Assembly: GCF_003865075.1 (NCBI RefSeq)
Contig: NZ_BHWB01000001.1
Span: forward strand, 434,001-498,000
Length of the DNA: 64,000 nucleotides
Source: Bacteroides faecalis
GTDB lineage: Bacteria; Bacteroidota; Bacteroidia; Bacteroidales; Bacteroidaceae
Direction: 5' to 3'
The notes under the pieces were generated by a model. The model searched no databases, was not told where the DNA came from, and saw only the letters and a program-made list of their open reading frames with translations. Every line of letters starts with the position of its first letter. Position 1 is the first letter of the stretch. Shown one piece after another: positions 9,867 through 17,983 of the stretch. The translations under genes and the position numbers were made by a program.

Positions 9867-10724
9867 CTATTTCTCTATAATATCGTCCTTATGCTGTTGA
9901 TGACGCAAATTTCGAGGAGATAGTCCAAATGATTTCTTACAGAAATTTGAGAAATGTGGTAAAGACTCAAAGCCATACTTGTAACATATTTCAGAGATGC
10001 TGATCTTAGAGTTATTCAAATCTTCGAGAATACCTTCTTTACGACGTGCCAACATCCATTCGTATACCGGTTCATGAAAAACATTAGTGAAGATGCGACG
10101 TAAAGTACTGACAGTATATCCACCCAACTTAGCCAACTCTTCTACTGTCTTTACTTTCTTATAATTTTGGATTATAAAATATTGGAAGCTATTAGTATAG
10201 TTTGAGAGTGGATGGATTAAACCTGCCAAATCGTAATCAGAATAGTAATAACCTAAAACAAACGCCAATTCTTTATGTTTTAAGGTCAGCAATTCCCGGC
10301 ATATCTTAGGTTCACATAAATAAGACTTGACTCCCTCCAGAAAATATCGTAGTTCTGTAGTTATTTTCAAAGGAGAAAATATAAGTGGAGCAGGAATCTC
10401 ATTCATAATATGATCGAAACGGAAATTACAAAACAATTCGGGTTGATTAAAACGATAATAGATACATTCTGCATCACTCATTGCCAACATCTCAAATTTT
10501 GAACCAACAGCTTGAAGGATAAATTCTCCGGCATTCAACATCGTACCTGCATATTCCTGACTATTCACAAGCAACTCTCCTTTTAATAAAAAAAGGATAA
10601 AGTTCTCCTCACATTTCCGGGCCGATAAATGATATCCCCTTTGATGAATAACATGAGTAATCGCATTGTCTACAGCTTTGGGACAAGACGGGCAGTCCCA
10701 ATCGCCCTGACAGGTAGATGTCAT
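9867..10724 (-). CDS. AraC-family transcriptional regulator with N-terminal Cys cluster
   Basis: 285-residue activator with a C-terminal double helix-turn-helix (VEELAKLGGYTVSTLRRIF and ISEICYKYGFESLPHFSNFC). It is the intact paralogue of the split araC gene at 4416/17573. Both proteins carry the same N-terminal cysteine spacing, C-x5-C-x2-C-x23-C (C5, C11, C14 and C38 here), which is not a standard AraC feature and suggests metal or redox sensing (inference). It lies on the opposite strand ~1 kb beyond frdB. The target is unknown; possible targets are the frd or fimbrillin operons. The start ATG gives the best match to the reconstructed paralogue. Confidence 0.85.
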   Translation of the reverse strand: MTSTCQGDWDCPSCPKAVDNAITHVIHQRGYHLSARKCEENFILFLLKGELLVNSQEYAGTMLNAGEFILQAVGSKFEMLAMSDAECIYYRFNQPELFCNFRFDHIMNEIPAPLIFSPLKITTELRYFLEGVKSYLCEPKICRELLTLKHKELAFVLGYYYSDYDLAGLIHPLSNYTNSFQYFIIQNYKKVKTVEELAKLGGYTVSTLRRIFTNVFHEPVYEWMLARRKEGILEDLNNSKISISEICYKYGFESLPHFSNFCKKSFGLSPRNLRHQQHKDDIIEK

Positions 10725-11136
10725 AGATATTAAGTGTTTGTTGTTGTTTGCAACAAAAATATATCAAATGTTTCATATTACCATAAGAAATTGGAGAGAA
10801 ATGGAATATTTATTAAAAGAACTACATGAATTACATTCCATCCATAAGAATATCATTTTCAAGCAACGTTACTTCATACTCGTTATTAAAATTATCTTCA
10901 ACCTTCTGTAAATCTATCAGATTCTAGATTCTTTATACTATTAGAAAGAATATCCAATGCCATAGTGAAAATATATTATGAAAAAAGGACATCCATTCTA
11001 GACATCCTTTCAATAAATAGAGATAAAAATTATAGGGATTATAAAATATATAGACTAAATAATTGGCACTATCCAGAATTTTGTGTAAATAGATAGTCCC
11101 ATAATTCTTTGTTTAATAACTCCCATACAATCAATA
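10725..11136. other. Intergenic region, no gene seen
   Basis: AT-rich 412-bp gap between the araC start and the end of the fimbrillin gene. I see direct repeats of GGACATCC / GACATCC type around 10986-11010, but no open reading frame with coding character and no convincing terminator. Confidence 0.5.
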
Positions 11137-12120
11137 TTATAGATTTTCAGGGGTAACTGGAGTAATATCATTATCCTCTTCTTTATTGCTATCAGAACTC
11201 CATTCATCAACAGAAGTAACATTCCAACCAATCTCAGTTGCATCGTTAGTTAATTCCAAAGTATAACGTACTTTCTTACCAGGATTCCATGTAGTTGTTA
11301 TTGAGCTTTCTTTGTCAATTGCTTTGTAAACTTCATTATTATTACTATCTGTAACAATATAACTTACAATAACTTTAGCAGTAGTTAATTTTTGTGGTAA
11401 TAGCATTAATGGTTCTGAACTAACAGACTTAGCTGTAGTTCCAATTACTAAATTATCTGCAGGAGTAGCACTTATTGCACAGATATAGGTTTCAGAACCA
11501 GTAACAGTCCAAGTATTATTCTCATATTTATAAGTACCTTTATTTCCAATTCCTGAAAGTTTAATTTCACTTACTGTATATTTCAAATCATCTTCACCTT
11601 TTATTGAAAAATTGACTTGTGTCAAAGCATGAGAGAAAACAAAATCAATAGTTGCAGATACTTTTGTTTTATCTGTTGCTTGTGCGATTAACAAATCTTC
11701 TTGAGCACTAGCTAAAGCAGGAACTGTATAATCAACTAAGGTCGGATATTTATCTGTCGTTGAAGCGGTCAATGCCAAAGAAGATTTAGAAGAATATGCG
11801 AAAAATTGTACATTTCCCGTAGATGGCCAATAATATTTGGCAGATGTCCACTTATTTGTATTCCAAGTAATACTCTCGTTTTCCATAATGGGCTTATTAA
11901 GCACTCCTGTACCAATTAGGTCTGAACCTGTATTATACGCATAAACTTTAAAACCTTGTTTCTTCAGTTCTATTAAATCAACTTCTGCTGCTCTCGTCGA
12001 ATTTTTCACAATGCTGTTAAAACCAATCTCAACTTGTCCTGCATTCTCAAATTCTTCATTCTGTGAACAACTTGTAAAAGCCATTGCAGCTACTGCTGTT
12101 GCTAATAATACTTTTTTCAT
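11137..12120 (-). CDS. Fimbrillin-family lipoprotein (Mfa-like)
   Basis: 327-residue lipoprotein with signal peptide MKKVLLATAVAAMAFTSC (lipobox FTSC) followed by a region that fits Bacteroidales fimbrillin-like proteins: FNSIVKNSTRAAEVDLIELKK, the aromatic YYWPSTGNVQFFAYS, the conserved DFVFSHALTQVNFSIKG and a late NPGKKVRYTLELT strand. Such proteins are pilins or tip/anchor subunits of type V pili, assembled after removal of an N-terminal strand at the surface. It is the last gene of a three-gene leftward operon, 49 bp after the DUF5119 gene. The acidic C-terminal tail (SSDSNKEEDNDITP) is short and unstructured. Which pilus subunit it is cannot be told from sequence alone. Confidence 0.8.
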   Translation of the reverse strand: MKKVLLATAVAAMAFTSCSQNEEFENAGQVEIGFNSIVKNSTRAAEVDLIELKKQGFKVYAYNTGSDLIGTGVLNKPIMENESITWNTNKWTSAKYYWPSTGNVQFFAYSSKSSLALTASTTDKYPTLVDYTVPALASAQEDLLIAQATDKTKVSATIDFVFSHALTQVNFSIKGEDDLKYTVSEIKLSGIGNKGTYKYENNTWTVTGSETYICAISATPADNLVIGTTAKSVSSEPLMLLPQKLTTAKVIVSYIVTDSNNNEVYKAIDKESSITTTWNPGKKVRYTLELTNDATEIGWNVTSVDEWSSDSNKEEDNDITPVTPENL

Positions 12121-12169
12121 AATCGTATTTTTTAAAAGTTTATAATATTGTTTATTTTGTTTACGTCAT

Positions 12170-13123
12170 TTATTTCACAGGTAAAACCACCTCTTCTTCA
12201 TCTCCCCAGCCTCCAACTTCTCCACCAATACCTCCATCTCCACCACCAGAAGGATTATCCGGCTTTTCAACTTTTATATCTTCTTCCAAAGGAAGTTCAA
12301 TTTCTTTAGAAGGTTCTTCTCCTTCCCCACCACTCTCTGAATTAGTTATCACATCCGTTATATTAACCTCAACCTTGTGTAGGCTTTGGTCTGTCTTTAC
12401 AAATGCTAAGATCAATTTGACTAATCCATCATTTGCTCCGGTAACTGTATTTCCCAGTATCCCCAAAGTAGTAAAACTACCGACAACCATTTCATCACGC
12501 ACAACACCTTCAAAATAAATAGGTGCCTCACCTTTCATTCCACAACCCCTGCCCAAACAATAACAGCTTGCCATTCCTTCAACACTCCCGACAATAGCTG
12601 AAACATACTGTAATCCTTCCGCCTTTACTTTAAAAGTGTATGTTTTTACCACCAATTTGGGTTTCCAGATCAAGAAAAGTGTCTCATCACTCTTTTTTAT
12701 TTGTAATTCTTCTACATTCACCACATATAACGGATCAGGTCCCCAAACTAATTTTTCCGTACCCGCTATTCCCAATCCATTGCAATATCCGGTAAAAGCT
12801 TCAATTGTCTCATAAGCTCCTTCATTCCGGATTTGCACCGTCTCCGTATCGTAATTGTACACTACTACCGAATATCTTCCCGGCGGAACCTTTACTTTTC
12901 CACCCCTTGCTGAAAGATAAGTATCAACTTTCTCACTTTTTCCATCTTTCGGATAGAAGATAATTCTTACTCCTTCCGGTAGTTGATCTGCAACGCCATC
13001 CCAGTCCAGTGATATTTCCACTCCGCTAACCGGATAATCATCCAGGACATCCCGACGAGTACATCCCCCTAACACCAACAGCGCGAACAGAAACGCAAGA
13101 AATATATATCTCACATCTTGCAT
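12170..13123 (-). CDS. DUF5119-like lipoprotein of fimbrial cluster
   Basis: 317-residue lipoprotein (LFALLVLGGC lipobox). The N-terminal half resembles DUF5119 proteins found beside fimbrillins (GVEISLDWDG, LPEGVRIIFYPKDG, VPPGRYSVVVYNYDTE). The C-terminal ~50 residues are low-complexity acidic and glycine-rich (NPSGGGDGGIGGEVGGWG). It starts 3 bp after the DUF3575 gene stops, so translation is probably coupled. A role in assembly or anchoring of a type V pilus is inferred from the neighbourhood. No enzymatic motif is seen. Confidence 0.7.
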   Translation of the reverse strand: MQDVRYIFLAFLFALLVLGGCTRRDVLDDYPVSGVEISLDWDGVADQLPEGVRIIFYPKDGKSEKVDTYLSARGGKVKVPPGRYSVVVYNYDTETVQIRNEGAYETIEAFTGYCNGLGIAGTEKLVWGPDPLYVVNVEELQIKKSDETLFLIWKPKLVVKTYTFKVKAEGLQYVSAIVGSVEGMASCYCLGRGCGMKGEAPIYFEGVVRDEMVVGSFTTLGILGNTVTGANDGLVKLILAFVKTDQSLHKVEVNITDVITNSESGGEGEEPSKEIELPLEEDIKVEKPDNPSGGGDGGIGGEVGGWGDEEEVVLPVK

Positions 13124-13126
13124 ACA

Positions 13127-14407
13127 TCACCGCCTCCTTGTCGTTATCAACCATACTAAAGAGGCCTTTGCCTTGGTAAGACCAATAAAATGAAAACGTC
13201 CGCTATTCATCCAAACAATGTCTCCTTCGTAAGGAGTATATTTCTTATATTCCGTTGCTAGATATCCTACACCTAAGCTGAACTCTAATGAAAGATGTCG
13301 AGCCAGCTGTTTGGCATATCCGTATATCACTCCTGCCGCTCCGTAGTATTTACCTTGATAACCGTCTCCCTGAAACTGAAAATCATAGATACCACCTTCT
13401 GCATACAGCCCCATGAAATGTCCAGTCAACCGATTACGTTTTTGACAGTTACCCAACCAATAACGTCCCTCTACTCCTCCTGAAAGTAACTGATAACAAA
13501 ACTCATGCGCGCTATTCAGCCACCAAGGACATTTATATTCAGTATTCAAAGACCATCTTTTGCCTATTGGAATCTCAACCTCTATATTAGGTGCCAATAC
13601 CAAATCATATAACAAGTTATTCTTTACGGCTAAAACTGTTTTACTTTCCACCGGTCCTTCCACCTCCGCTATAGCCACCTTACAAGACTGCTTTCTTTGA
13701 CTTTCTCCTAAGGGCTCATTCGAATTATTATCAGGAAACACTTCTCCTTTCGTTGAAACAAACAATCCGGAAGTGGAAGTTCCTGGTGTAAAAGTATTGT
13801 TATCCGTCTCCGGCAATCTCCGAACTACTGTTATCACCGCCCGTCTCAATCTAGGCAATATATCACGCACAATAGACCGATAAGGAATCCCGCCGTCCAA
13901 TCTTTGTAATAAGTGTTTCAGTTTTATCATATCCTCCCGATGATAATCAATCAGCATCAATATATCTTCTCGATCCGGTAAGTTTAAATCAGCAGACACT
14001 AACCTGCGAAATTCTGACCAATCTTCCCCCTTAGCTGATAATTCAATTTTATTACCATCAATATATGGATAGCGTTGTCGCAACAATCCTTTCAAAGACT
14101 CTTTTCTTCTGACAGACAGACCAATATTGTTAATGGACTCCCCCTCAGGTGAAGCAAAAGCTTCCACTTTCAATGAAACAACAGATTCTGCCTCACAATG
14201 CTTACCAAGTAATGAATCCAACAGAGCAATAGACTGATTATTGCTACAATAGTTAGTATCCACAAGGCTCTCATTCTCATCAAAATAAACAATTACTTGC
14301 TGGGTTATATCTTTCATAACGCCAACTGATGGAATCGACGCATACCCTTTTACCGATAGCCCCCAAAGAGCTATAGAAAAAGCCAGTATGTGGATGCCAT
14401 GTTTCAT
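13127..14407 (-). CDS. OmpA-like/DUF3575 outer-membrane protein of fimbrial cluster
   Basis: 426-residue protein with signal peptide MKHGIHILAFSIALWGLSVKGYA. Residues ~30-180 resemble an OmpA-like fold (VIVYFDENESLVD, VEAFASPEGESINNIGLS), possibly peptidoglycan binding. The last ~170 residues resemble the DUF3575 beta-barrel (AVKNNLLYDLVLAPNIEVEIP to KAKASLVWL), common at the head of Bacteroides fimbrillin operons. A longer frame starts at 14539, but the -7 box TATATTTG at 14427-14434 lies downstream of that codon and the signal peptide begins at 14407, so I use 14407. First gene of the operon with the DUF5119 and fimbrillin genes; probably an outer-membrane anchor or assembly factor. Confidence 0.75.
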   Translation of the reverse strand: MKHGIHILAFSIALWGLSVKGYASIPSVGVMKDITQQVIVYFDENESLVDTNYCSNNQSIALLDSLLGKHCEAESVVSLKVEAFASPEGESINNIGLSVRRKESLKGLLRQRYPYIDGNKIELSAKGEDWSEFRRLVSADLNLPDREDILMLIDYHREDMIKLKHLLQRLDGGIPYRSIVRDILPRLRRAVITVVRRLPETDNNTFTPGTSTSGLFVSTKGEVFPDNNSNEPLGESQRKQSCKVAIAEVEGPVESKTVLAVKNNLLYDLVLAPNIEVEIPIGKRWSLNTEYKCPWWLNSAHEFCYQLLSGGVEGRYWLGNCQKRNRLTGHFMGLYAEGGIYDFQFQGDGYQGKYYGAAGVIYGYAKQLARHLSLEFSLGVGYLATEYKKYTPYEGDIVWMNSGRFHFIGLTKAKASLVWLITTRRR

Positions 14408-14426
14408 AATTGTTCGTTTCTGTGAA

Positions 14427-14434
14427 CAAATATA
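14427..14434 (-). promoter_or_regulatory. -7 box of fimbrillin operon
   Basis: Minus-strand TATATTTG matches the Bacteroides -7 consensus TAnnTTTG. It would give a leader of about 15 nt before the ATG at 14407. No clear -33 TTTG is seen at the right distance. Confidence 0.5.
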
Positions 14435-14686
14435 GAAGTTTGAAAATAAAGAAAATAATACTTTTAGAAGTATTTTAAGGCTGTGGAAGTTTCTGTGAAA
14501 CGATTGAAACGAATTTGCAACTTTAGAAGTGTTTAGCAAAGATTTACAGCTCCTTTTCTCAAACAGAACTATACGATCTTATCTTCTTGTAGTAATTCTT
14601 CTATTAATTTATAGAATACATGTAACTTTGGCAGTTCTCAAGGAACCAATATTAGGACATATAAAGATATATTTTGAGTAACCGCC

Positions 14687-15943
14687 TTAAATTTCAAATT
14701 CAATAATCTTACCTGTCAGTCGACTACGCTCTGCTTCATAACAGATCCGATGACTTTCTACTGAATTTTCAATAGAAGTCTGAAGCTCATATTCCTTACT
14801 CGATAGTGCTTTCACAAAATGATCTACCAGATTTAAGTCTGCCCCGGCATGAAAAGGCTTATTAGAAATATCCGAAAAATCAAAAACCTGTTCTTCGTTA
14901 CTTCGGAACTTACGCACACGCAAATGTTTTTCATTACCATCTATTTCCCCATGAGTCAATTTAATATGAGTTTCCCGGCAATCATCATTAGTAAATATAT
15001 CCATTGAAAGATTGATCGTCACTTCATCGCCCATCTCCATCGAAAGGACCTGATGATCAACCACATCATTGTCACAATGGAAGACACAACGTCCGTACAT
15101 GCCATGGCGTAGTTCTTCCATCAAAACATCATCTAAAGTCTTTCCTGCCGGAATATCAAAATTTGAAATCCAGCTATGCCGATTATAGTATAAATCGACT
15201 GCAGAATACGGGCATTTCGTTTCTATAGAACAATCGATACAACGTTCCGAACTACCTTCCGGTGCATTTTCCAAACGGAACCAGCGTAAAGAACCGAATG
15301 ACGAAAGCTTTCGACAGGGTGTCTTTGTCAGCCACAATAACAGATCAACATCGTGACAGCACTTTGCTATCAACATCGGATTAGTCAATTTCTCTTTTCG
15401 CCACAATCCTCTCACATATCCGTGCGTAGTACGATCCAATCCTACGGATGCTATATGGTTGATTGAAATAATCTTTCCTAGTTCACCGGAATCAACAACT
15501 TCCTTAATTTTCAGAAAGTAAGGGTGATAACGCAACACATGACATACACAAACAAGTACTCCTTTACGTTTAGCGTGCTCGGCTATATCATTACATTCTG
15601 CAAGGTTCTGTGCAATCGGTTTTTCGAGTAACACATGATATCCCGCATCAATTGCTTTAATACAAGGATCATAGTGAATATCTTCAGGAGTTGCTATTAA
15701 AACAGCATCGGCAGGAAATGGATGAGCAAAGAAATCATCATAATCACAAAAGCAATGTGAATGATCCAAACCAAATTCTTCAGCAATACGCTGCATTCGA
15801 TTGGCATTTACTTCAACAACCCCAACCAGCTGTAACCGATCAGGATGTATACGTGCATATTCCAGATATTTATTAGTTCGGTTTCCAGCCCCGATAGCAA
15901 CCATTCTCACAGGCTTCTCTCCTCGAAAGATATTTTGTTCCAT
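14687..15943 (-). CDS. Gfo/Idh/MocA-family oxidoreductase
   Basis: 418-residue cytoplasmic NAD(P)-dependent dehydrogenase-like protein. The Rossmann motif is MVAIGAGNRTNKYLEYA at residues ~14-30, the conserved EKPIAQN (catalytic Lys region) near residue 108, and the HDVDLLLWL segment follows in the C-terminal alpha/beta domain. A Cys cluster (RCIDCSIETKCPYS) recalls members acting on sugars or inositols with a small zinc-like loop. The substrate is unknown. It is the last gene inside the IS-bracketed segment. Its upstream region abuts IS copy B, with only 36 bp between start codon and IS end, so its native promoter may have been replaced. Confidence 0.85.
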   Translation of the reverse strand: MEQNIFRGEKPVRMVAIGAGNRTNKYLEYARIHPDRLQLVGVVEVNANRMQRIAEEFGLDHSHCFCDYDDFFAHPFPADAVLIATPEDIHYDPCIKAIDAGYHVLLEKPIAQNLAECNDIAEHAKRKGVLVCVCHVLRYHPYFLKIKEVVDSGELGKIISINHIASVGLDRTTHGYVRGLWRKEKLTNPMLIAKCCHDVDLLLWLTKTPCRKLSSFGSLRWFRLENAPEGSSERCIDCSIETKCPYSAVDLYYNRHSWISNFDIPAGKTLDDVLMEELRHGMYGRCVFHCDNDVVDHQVLSMEMGDEVTINLSMDIFTNDDCRETHIKLTHGEIDGNEKHLRVRKFRSNEEQVFDFSDISNKPFHAGADLNLVDHFVKALSSKEYELQTSIENSVESHRICYEAERSRLTGKIIEFEI

Positions 15944-15979
15944 AGTATCGTCATTTTTGTTAATCGAATACTAAATTAA

Positions 15980-17572
15980 CCTTAATTCCGCAACACTATT
16001 ATAAATTAAACTTTTTAAGTACCTGAGCAACAAAAAGTTGCTCAGGATTTTGCCATGTCAGAATTTTCACTTATCTTAGTGTTGCAAAAAAAACAAGAGA
16101 ATCCGACGATAGACATGGCGAAGATACAAATTAAATCTGAGAGACTCACTCCTTTTGGGGGATTATTTTCAATCATGGAGCAATTTGACTCCACATTATC
16201 ATCTGTAATCGACTCAACCCTCGGTCTAAGGTGTAGATCGTTCGGTTATCAGTACAGCGAAATCATCCGTTCTCTCATGAGTATCTACTTCTGTAGCGGT
16301 TCATGTATTGAGGATGTCACTACTCATTTGATGAACCACCTCTCGCTTCATCCGACACTTCGCACTTGTAGCTCTGATACTATCCTCAGGGCGATAAAGG
16401 AGTTGACGCAAGAAAACATTTCATACACATCAGATATGGGCAAGACCTACGATTTCAATACGGCTGACACTCTCAATACTTTATTGCTCAATTGTATATT
16501 TGCATCTGGCCAACTGAAAGAGGGTGAGATGTATGATGTTGATTTCGACCATCAGTTCATAGAGACAGAGAAGTATGATGCAAAGCCTACATACAAGAAG
16601 TTCCTTGGTTATCGCCCTGGCGTGGCGGTTATTGGCGATTTGATAGTCGGTATAGAGAATAGCGATGGTAACACAAATGTTCGTTTCCATCAGAAGGACA
16701 CGCTGAAGAGGTTCTTTGCGAGATTTGAACAGAATGGGCTCACTATCAATCGCTTCAGAGCTGATTGTGGATCATGTTCCGAGGAAATCGTGGAGGAAAT
16801 AGAAAAACACTGCAAGTCCTTCTATATCCGTGCTAACCGCTGCAGTTCGATCTACAATGACACCTTTGCTCTCAAAGGCTGGAAAACTGAGGAAATCAAT
16901 GGCATTGAGTTTGAATTGAACTCTATCCTTGTTGAGAAGTGGAAAGGTAAGGCATATCGACTTGTGATTCAAAGACAGAAACGGATGGATGGTGTGCAGG
17001 ATTTTTGGGAAGGAGAATACACATACCGTTGTATCCTGACTAACGACTATGATTCTTCCGTAAGAGAAATTGTCGAGTTCTATAACCTTCGTGGAGGAAA
17101 GGAACGTATCTTCGATGATATGAACAATGGTTTCGGGTGGGACAGATTGCCCAAATCCTTCATGGCAGAGAACACAGTGTTCCTTCTTCTTACAGCACTT
17201 ATCCGTAACTTTTACAAGGCCATTATTCAAAGACTTGACGTAAAGAAGTTCGGGCTCAATGCAACAAGTCGCATAAAAGCGTTTGTCTTCAGGTTTATCT
17301 CTGTACCAGCCAAGTGGATCAGGACATCAAGGCGGTATGTGCTGAACATCTATACCTGTAATAATGCTTACGCAGATGTTTTCCAGACTGATTTTGGATA
17401 ATGCCTACAACTTATGGGAATGATATTGTGTATTGCCTCAAGTCACATTGTGGGGTAAGGGGATATTGTAGGCAGAAGTGGGTGCTTCAAGTTCAAATTA
17501 TCTGCAAATTCAGTAATGAGAGGACGTGTAAACGCAATAAGGACGTTCAAGGGCTTAGTTGCGGATTTGAGG
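15980..17572 (+). mobile_element. IS1380-family insertion sequence, copy B
   Basis: 1593 bp, in opposite orientation to copy A (2823-4415) and with the same terminal repeats. Flanks are ATTAA (15975-15979) and ATCTT (17573-17577). Each matches the reverse complement of a flank of copy A: ATTAA with TTAAT at 2818, and ATCTT with AAGAT at 4416. This is the signature of two independent insertions, each with a 5-bp target duplication, followed by inversion of the DNA between them. Confidence 0.93.
16115..17401 (+). CDS. IS1380-family transposase (copy B)
   Basis: Same 428-residue protein as copy A. It catalyses transposition through a DDE domain (YDVDFDHQF, FRADCGSC, YNLRGGKE). An upstream in-frame ATG at 16055 is possible. 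I prefer 16115 because a -7-like box (TAGTGTTG, 16077-16084) falls between the two ATGs. Complete identity with copy A implies recent spread or gene conversion and provides long homology for recombination. Confidence 0.9.
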   Translation: MAKIQIKSERLTPFGGLFSIMEQFDSTLSSVIDSTLGLRCRSFGYQYSEIIRSLMSIYFCSGSCIEDVTTHLMNHLSLHPTLRTCSSDTILRAIKELTQENISYTSDMGKTYDFNTADTLNTLLLNCIFASGQLKEGEMYDVDFDHQFIETEKYDAKPTYKKFLGYRPGVAVIGDLIVGIENSDGNTNVRFHQKDTLKRFFARFEQNGLTINRFRADCGSCSEEIVEEIEKHCKSFYIRANRCSSIYNDTFALKGWKTEEINGIEFELNSILVEKWKGKAYRLVIQRQKRMDGVQDFWEGEYTYRCILTNDYDSSVREIVEFYNLRGGKERIFDDMNNGFGWDRLPKSFMAENTVFLLLTALIRNFYKAIIQRLDVKKFGLNATSRIKAFVFRFISVPAKWIRTSRRYVLNIYTCNNAYADVFQTDFG

Positions 17573-17686
17573 ATCTTTAGGAAAATGCTGTCCTCTCGAC
17601 AGTTTTCTGTAAACACATATGCCTTCAGTAACCTTGGGGCATTGTGAACAATCTGTGGTAGATTTGCAGAAAGGATCTCTTACCAT
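17573..17686 (-). pseudogene. AraC-family regulator, 5' fragment (partner of 4416-5179)
   Basis: Reverse-strand ATG at 17686 opens 38 codons that run straight into IS copy B, ending in codons for GQHFPKD. It contains the cysteines of the N-terminal motif, CKSTTDCSQCPK, which aligns with CQGDWDCPSCPK of the intact paralogue at 9867-10724. Joined at the AAGAT duplication to the piece at 4416, it restores one uninterrupted 290-residue AraC protein. The two halves now lie over 12 kb apart on opposite strands. The piece is too short to be seen as a gene by itself. Confidence 0.9.
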
Positions 17687-17717
17687 GAATTTAGTTGTAA
17701 TTAATTCCTATAGGGAA

Positions 17718-17725
17718 CAAAGATA
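17718..17725 (-). promoter_or_regulatory. Orphaned promoter of the split araC
   Basis: Minus-strand TATCTTTG (TAnnTTTG consensus) about 32 bp before the ATG at 17686. It now transcribes only the 5' fragment and the 3' end of IS copy B. Confidence 0.55.
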
Positions 17726-17872
17726 GAGTTTTTCTGGGAAAATATAGACAGTAATGGCATCATTCCTTCTTTATTCCTGTTCGATTTACAACGTTCATCC
17801 TGATTTTGCGTGGAGGGTCTTAGTCCTATCTAATGTTTTTTTCATTGCTTAGAAAATTACGAGTGAAGATTA

Positions 17873-17902
17873 TTTGCCGAATAATATATTTCTGTAAATT
17901 TG
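17873..17902 (+). promoter_or_regulatory. Promoter of GH30 gene
   Basis: TTTG at 17873-17876, an 18-nt spacer and TAAATTTG at 17895-17902 match the Bacteroides -33/-7 pattern. The leader to the ATG at 17984 is ~75 nt. Confidence 0.65.
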
Positions 17903-17983
17903 TTTATTCTAATGCTAACACTTCAATAGCTAAGTCGTTAGAGTGATGTTCAGAGTTTATTGTTTGTTTAAAGTATATTTTTG

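Noticed and set aside
11055..11243. 62-residue hydrophobic frame overlapping the 3' end of the fimbrillin gene
   Set aside because: Out-of-frame shadow of the fimbrillin tail; no start context.
14408..14539. N-terminal extension of the DUF3575 protein
   Set aside because: A promoter box lies inside it and a typical signal peptide starts at 14407.
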